From positions 442,278,792 to 442,342,791 of the forward strand of contig CM077115.1 of NCBI GenBank assembly GCA_039619475.1: DNA of 64,000 nt. The letters are read 5' to 3'. The translations under genes and the position numbers were made by a program. Below are positions 58,513 through 64,000 of the stretch, piece after piece. The notes under the pieces were generated by a model. That model saw only the letters and a list, made by a program, of their open reading frames with translations, had not been told where the DNA came from and did no database searches. This DNA comes from Icerya purchasi. Its lineage: Eukaryota; Arthropoda; Insecta; Hemiptera; Monophlebidae. Within the stretch, counting starts at the first letter, position 1. The number at the start of each line of letters is the position of its first letter.

Positions 58513-58765
58513 TTTTTTTTTTTGTTTTTTTTTATTATTATTATTATTATTAATAAGGTTCCCAACTATATAAGCGTAGATCACCTACTCAAATTCTGAG
58601 GCGATCGGAGATAGAGAGTATAAAGGAAAGTAGGATAACGGCTAGAGATGGGAAGAAAAGGACCAAGGAAGCATTGAAAGGGGTAGGAAGATCCAAGAGT
58701 TCGGCGTATAGATGGGAGCACTCGGAGAAAAAAGCAGGGCATTCAAAAAGGATATGGTGGTTTTA
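58513..58765 (-). mobile_element. LINE fragment related to family A, 3' end
   Basis: The minus strand reads HILFECPAFFSECSHLYAEL, the family A-like C-terminal knuckle, followed by a hydrophobic/serine run and a 3' end at an AT-rich (TTA)n plus T tract (58513-58555). Divergent from the main family A sequence (HILFECP against HIFFECP and a different 3' UTR), so it may be a sister family. Confidence 0.65.
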
Positions 58766-61108
58766 TTATTACGAATAAATAAATAAAACATATAAAAAAG
58801 TACCCAGACTAAAATATTCTTATAATCCGAAATCAGTCTGTGTGTTTTTTGTAGATTTTGTTGATTTATTATTATAATTAAAAATCTCGCGCGAACCTAT
58901 TACCGTTTGTGTTGGTTATTGCGCATATTTATCAGTAACCGGTGATTTGATTTGTTTTTTTAATGCAAACACGCTGTCTTGGATTTCTTTGCATTTTCTT
59001 GTTGTTTTTTTTTGCCTACCTTTCACCCCCCCCCCCCGTTTACTATATTTACTTTACATTTATATTTTAGTTATTTTAATAAAACACCGCGCATTTTTCA
59101 GATATGGTCTGGTAGAGACCATTTGGATCACTGACAATGGAAACGCGTAAGGAATGCCGGTAAAATCTGTTCCGTGAATATTTTCCTTTCGTCGTGTCCT
59201 ATTTAGGGCATTATCACGTGCGCTCGAAAGCTCCCTCTGCTACACAATGCTCATTGTTATTTATAATACCTAATCTATTTAACTGACCATGATGGCCAGC
59301 TAATTTTACTGATTAATCATCATATTTCCTCTCCACATAGTTATTACCATCGGGGCTCTAACAGATAATATGTTTCCCCCTTTTCTCAGCTAATTTCCAT
59401 GTGTATTATAATTCCTATCTACTGTACATCTAATTTTTTATTTCTATTATATACTTCTCCCGATTTAAATTCATCACTCATCATTCCCGCTGGTTTGCCT
59501 ACTGATTTATTCTCGTACGTGCCAACATGGTCCGCGGGATCTAAACATCACTAGAATATACTGCTCAACTGATACCTGTGTATTATTAATTTTCTGATCT
59601 TCGTCTCGGAATTGTACACCCTCTTCAAATCCATTTTACCCAGAAGCGCAAGATGTATCTCGCATTGTCTTATGACTACAAGAACGGTGTACGATTGTTA
59701 CTTGTTAAAAAGTTTTTTCAGCTCGTTAACTTCGGACATTAACCCGCCGCAAAAAAAACAAAAAAAAACAAACATTTCTATGTTTAGATTCTACTTAGCC
59801 CTAAAATATTTTGTAATGCGACATATATTATATATTTCTATAAATTATATTCCCATTCTTTCAAAAGAGTTTTGAATTAATTTCAAACGGCATCTCGCTT
59901 AAACTGTATCGCGTCAATGACACAGCTTTAAGAATTCGATAGAGTTGAAAAAAGTTGAACAACTCTCAAAAATTATACGGAAGTGAAACAAAGAACGAAT
60001 AACGTAAATTTCATTATATAAATATTTTTGTATGCGCTATTATAATTTGAAGATCATGTATACTATGTAAGAGAAGAAATAATAATAATAATACTAGTAA
60101 TAAGAAAAAAATATAACATACATAAGTTTAAATGTGCATCTCCAAGACCTTTCTTTTTTTTTTTTAAACCTGGCCTGGTTGTAAATACCATTTGGCCAAA
60201 GACTTAGTTATAGGAAGTTACATTATATTATTCTGTTTTTAATTTAAGTATATTATTTTTGTTTTTTTGTTAATTCAAGTTTCAATATTGTTTCATTTAT
60301 ATCATTAAATGTATTCATCCCAGCTTTGAATTAGGAAAAAAACGAAAAAGAAAAAAAAACTGTCAAAAATTATGGTTGACTATAAACCATGTAATATTTG
60401 ACAATATTTGACATCACTGTTTTTGTCATAATTCGAACAACAGAATCCAACTTTTTCTTTTCTATAAATTTAGCGCAGTTAAAAAAAAAAATAGGTGCTT
60501 TTAATAATAAAATAATATTAAACAATATCATTCATAATTATTAAATGTTCGAAAAAAGTAATGTTTCGAAAATAAACCGTAATAATTAAACAAAAATTCA
60601 CCGCTATTTCTTTCCTTCACCTTAATCCTAGAATAAAATAAAAGATAAATATTTAGTTGGTCGACTGTTATTACTCTTAATTACCGCTTCTAACTTTCTG
60701 CACAAATATTCGAACAATTTTTTTTTTCGTATATATTCCGCCTTATATGTATTAACCCGTTCTTCTTGAATAATTTCTTTCAGTAGTTTTTTTTTACTTT
60801 TGACAACTTTTTTTTGGCCAAAACTGCCCCCCCCCCCAAAAGAAAAAAGAACGATAACATTAATGTCACAGCGCTTTGCCGTAACATTTGGATCACTTCT
60901 AGCGGTAGTTATACAACGATCGCAGTTGTGCATTATGTGCCTGTTATATTTTAGATGGTTATCTTTTGAAAAACTTTAGAAAATTTTAGGCCATAATTTT
61001 TCGACTCTTTTAAATGTTGTTTCATTATATTGGCGTAATTATTAGAACTGATTATCAGTACAGTTTCACTAACTCTAGAAGCTGCTATCTATCCCCCAAA
61101 AAAATATA
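58766..61108. other. Spacer, no gene recognised
   Basis: Mostly AT-rich with a C run at 59029-59037 and poly-A/T runs. A minus-strand stretch near 59530-59610 (DHVGTYENKSVG) faintly resembles an RNase H end, but it is too weak to call. Confidence 0.45.
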
Positions 61109-62710
61109 GTGAGTAACGAAAGTATTTGTACACGGCAAAAATGGTCACAAGAGAGGGGGAAAGAACGCCGAGTAGCATAAATACGTACAAGCTGATACAC
61201 AATTGACAAGAGTATAAAAGAACAAAAACATTTATTTGCGAAAAAAAGGAAAAAATCACTCTGGAAAATTAAAAATGAATATAACGGAAAAAGTATTTGT
61301 ACAGAATGAAATGTAATAACTTTTGTACAAAAAGAGACTAGAAACTGAAAATATGACTTTCAGTATCTCGTATGCATGCCGCGTGCTTTGATGACAGCTT
61401 GAGGACGTCGAGGCATGGAGTTCACCAGCGACGGAAGGCGAAATTTCATTCCAAGCAGCCTGCAATGCCTCTCGGAGATCGTTTATCTGGAGTTCCAGAT
61501 GATGCCACAAATGCTCAATTGGGCTCAAGTCTAGGGATTGGGGAGGTGTATGCAGACGACGTGGCGCATTGTACAATAGCCATTGCCGAGATATGTGGGT
61601 GGTATGCTTCGGGGGTCGTTATCCTGCTGGAAGATAAACGACTGCAGCAGCATCCAATTTTGCAGCGCTAGAGCGCAAATTTTTCGCAACATATCTACAC
61701 ATACGTGACGGCTATCATTTTAGTCTCAATGAGCTCCAAATGCCTGACTTCACCAGCCGCCATGCAGCCCCAAATGAGAACGTTCCCACCTCCATGCTTT
61801 ACTATAGCATGCATATTGAGAGTTTCGAGCTAAGTGTTTGACTTCCCCCACTCCCATATGACCTGAAAATAATGTGTACTTAGACTCATCAGACGAAATC
61901 ACTGAATGTCAGAACTCCGGCGGCTTTAACAAAGATACTCTTTGTCAAATACTCTTTGGCAAATTACAGTCGTTTCTTTCTATTCTGCTCGGAGATGTAC
62001 ACAGTTTCTTGTGTGACGAGCGACCATAAATATCAGCGGAATGCAATATTCTACAAATATTCTGCGGATGAACTTGTTTGCCCGTTGTTGTTGTGACGTC
62101 TTCCGCGAGCACAGCGGCGCTTACGAATGGGTTTCTCTTGTGAACGACAGATGACGGCTCGACGTTCACGTTATGATGTCAACTTCCTTGGCCGGACTTT
62201 TCGGCGCTCATTCTCGATTATATGAGTCCTTTCGTACTTTTTGACGACGTAATTTACAGCCGTGAATGACACCTGCACTTGTTTTTAGCAATTTCGCGAT
62301 ACGACTGACCATTTTCTTCTTCTCGTAGAGCAATTATTCGCGTACGATCCTCAATGGATATTTCCGTTTACTTGGCGTCGTATTAATTTACGCGCGAATG
62401 CACTCGCAAGAAACGTTCACTGCATACTGAAGAGGTACTTGAATTTACACTGCTTTGCAGGTATGGACACAAGTCTCGCTTATCGTACATTCGCATGGGT
62501 TTTTCCCAATTAGTCGTTTCGTTGCACCTGTAGTACGTGTTTTCCCCCATTTTTCATGACATGTCTCCTGTTTTATTTCCTATACTTACCCGTGTCCTAC
62601 GTTCTGATACTCCTTTACGTGCATTCTCTATTATTATTTTCCCTTCAGCCTCGTACCCTATACCACTCTGAAGCCATTTTTTTCTGTGTTCAAATACTTT
62701 CGTTACCCAC
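61109..62710 (-). mobile_element. Tc1/mariner-type element with terminal inverted repeats (1.6 kb)
   Basis: The left end GTGAGTAACGAAAGTATTTG and the right end, reverse-complemented, GTGGGTAACGAAAGTATTTG match in 19 of 20 bases and continue with ACAC(G/A)G(A/C)AAAAAATGG, giving inverted repeats of about 35 bp. The length is normal for a Tc1-type element. Left of the element is ATA, right is CGCATA; a TA duplication is likely but slightly shifted, so the outer base is uncertain. It contains a broken minus-strand transposase. Confidence 0.88.
61390..62230 (-). pseudogene. Tc1-like transposase, frameshifted
   Basis: Minus-strand order: KRNPFVSAAVLAEDV near 62110 and ICRILHSADIYGRSSHKKL near 62000 (DNA-binding region with the Tc1 'TVRRRLxxxGLxxRxxxKKP'-like end), SSDESKYTLFS near 61890 (first catalytic Asp), VKHGGGNVLIWGCMAAGEVR near 61780 ('WGCM' motif), FQQDNDPRS near 61630 (second Asp), and PPQSLDLSPIEHLWHHLEL near 61530 (catalytic Glu within 'PxSPDLNPIExLW'). 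All three acidic residues can be seen, but frames shift between them and stops are present. This is a cut-and-paste transposase relic. Confidence 0.85.
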
Positions 62711-63861
62711 CGCATAACATAACCGTTACCACGCTTAAACTATGCACAGTATTTTCTCATAATTCTTTGATGCCCGTCACCCTGCGTTAAAAATACCTCT
62801 AATATTTCTCTTTCATTATTATCGGCAAAAATAACACCTAGTTACGGTAATTTGTATTTTTTGACATTTTTATGTCTTTACTTTGGCAAAGTAAACTTGA
62901 AAAGCGTCACGAAATGGTTACGAAATAGAACGATACAGAAAAGCGTTACGAAAATTTCATGTCTTTACTTGGATATGATTGATTACTAATATTTTCATGT
63001 CTCTTTACTTTGGCACATAAACTCGAAAAGCGTCACGAAAATTTCATGTCCTTACTTAGAATGATGTAAATAAGGAACCTTGTACTAGCGGTAGTTAGTT
63101 AAATATACATATATTTTTGCACGTACAAAAGGAATTTAGAAGTACAGTACGCAGGTTCAATCTCGAAACGCTTTATAGGTTGCGATGTTTTTCCGAGAAA
63201 TTCTCCTCCAGTTAGATAATCGAATTTTCTAAAATTATTCGTCACGCTCGAACTTTTTCTTAAATCGTGCCCATTAACGTGATAAAAATGTTCGGCGTAT
63301 TTTAACACATCTCATATCGAATCGGAATTATTCTGTTTGGTGAAAATAGCGCTATTCCATTGTTCTGCTGAACCGATCCAACCCTCTACTTTTGTGTATT
63401 CAAAACGCCTTAACAACATCAACAACTGAGCTTTTAACCTGAATGTAAGCGTATTATTATAAACGCTTCTTCGCACCAGACGAAAAATGACTAATTAGAA
63501 GTAGTATTCTTATTTTGCGACGAATTAAAACGCTTTCTCTCTGCGATAGTTGTGAACAACTTTTGTCCCAAGTGACCAGTGTTTTATAATATACGGCTCG
63601 GTAAAATGTGCGTCACAGAGTGCCACTTAATTACGAGAATTCCACCGGATTCAACGCGAGGGGAATATTTTGCTGACTCATACCAACGCTGTTCAAATAT
63701 CGCGACGTAAAAGAAATGCCGGTTTAATTATTTTAATTATTTCGGTTCAATTTTATTGGAAATATTAACTTTTTAAAATATAATTTTATTTTAAAGACGT
63801 TAATGTTATTATTACTAAAGAACTTACACATATTTTTAAACGACGCACGTTGAGAATTTCT
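62711..63861. other. Spacer with a local duplicated motif
   Basis: Apart from the repeat at 62870-63055, no motif was recognised. The 69-codon minus frame at 63099-63308 has no family resemblance. Confidence 0.5.
62870..63055. repeat. Degenerate tandem repeat, about 60-130 bp spacing
   Basis: ATGTCTTTACTTTGGCA, AAACTTGAAAAGCGTCACGA and ACGAAAATTTCATGTC recur two to three times with variation across this stretch. Confidence 0.75.
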
Positions 63862-64000
63862 ATATTTATAAAATGTTTTAAAAAAAAAAAAAGAGAAAAA
63901 AAAAGAGGTATCGACTTCGAGATTTATTATAAAAATTTAATGAAAATGCGCTAAAAAGTGAAAAAAAAACAATCCGATAAAAAATATATTTCAGAGGAGT
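63862..64000 (+). mobile_element. Foldback element, copy 3 (left arm only, cut by window end)
   Basis: GTATCGACTTCGAGATTTAT, AAAATTTAATGAAAATGCGC, TAAAAAGTGAAAAAAAAACA and CCGATAAAAAATATAT match the left arm of the elements at 20533 and 50608 in order. It continues past the end of the window. Confidence 0.75.

Noticed and set aside
59480..59620. Minus-strand DHVGTYENKSVG as the last RNase H motif of another LINE
   Set aside because: The essential His-Gly spacing is only loosely met and no other LINE motif lies next to it.

Overview
This window is AT-rich eukaryotic DNA, most likely from an insect genome. There are no operon-like genes. The two coding exons found are split, with consensus splice sites and compatible phases. 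The rest is packed with non-LTR retrotransposon debris, hAT and Tc1 DNA transposons, MITEs, tRNA-derived repeats and simple repeats of arthropod type. I cannot name the species.

The only host gene recognised lies on the minus strand. Exon 16230-16377 (end of the first calponin-homology domain) splices to exon 5742-5851 (start of the second) of a filamin-type actin cross-linker, either cheerio/filamin or its relative jitterbug. The Arg codon split between them is restored exactly as CG|A. The intron between them is about 10.4 kb. Upstream exons should lie beyond 16377 but none was found up to 64000, so most of the window is probably intron or 5' flank of this gene.

Layout. 1-5700: LINE fragments and microsatellites. 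6.0-16.0 kb: the 10.4 kb intron, with five or more fragments of one RNase H-bearing LINE family ('family A') in alternating orientation. 16.5-18.4 kb: another RNase H LINE (C). 20.5-21.5 kb: a palindromic foldback element. 21.5-23.3 kb: a decayed minus-strand hAT. 24235-27000: a hAT with terminal repeats and 8-bp target duplication, itself hit by a MITE. 27.1-29.5 kb: two more family A copies. 30.4-33.7 kb: inverted arms around another hAT remnant. 34.4-36.1 kb: RTE-like and Jockey fragments. 36.7-38.3 kb: two family A copies in a row. 43.5-46.0 kb: a young LINE (D) with a 685-codon open frame and 12-bp target duplication. 46.75-50.0 kb: a Jockey element keeping gag zinc knuckles, endonuclease and RT. 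50.2-51.1 kb: a second foldback copy in the opposite direction. 53.0-58.8 kb: a MITE, a 41-bp stub of a LINE and two family A fragments. 61.1-62.7 kb: a Tc1-like element. The window ends inside a third foldback copy.

The strongest structural observations are a three-copy hAT-type MITE family with exact 8-bp target duplications, the foldback family with a shared tail that keeps a short conserved reading frame, the inverted flanks around the Jockey copy, and the high density of one pyrimidine-skewed LINE family. I see no convincing new cellular system. The novelty is in repeat families and nested insertions. Fragment boundaries given without a target duplication are approximate.
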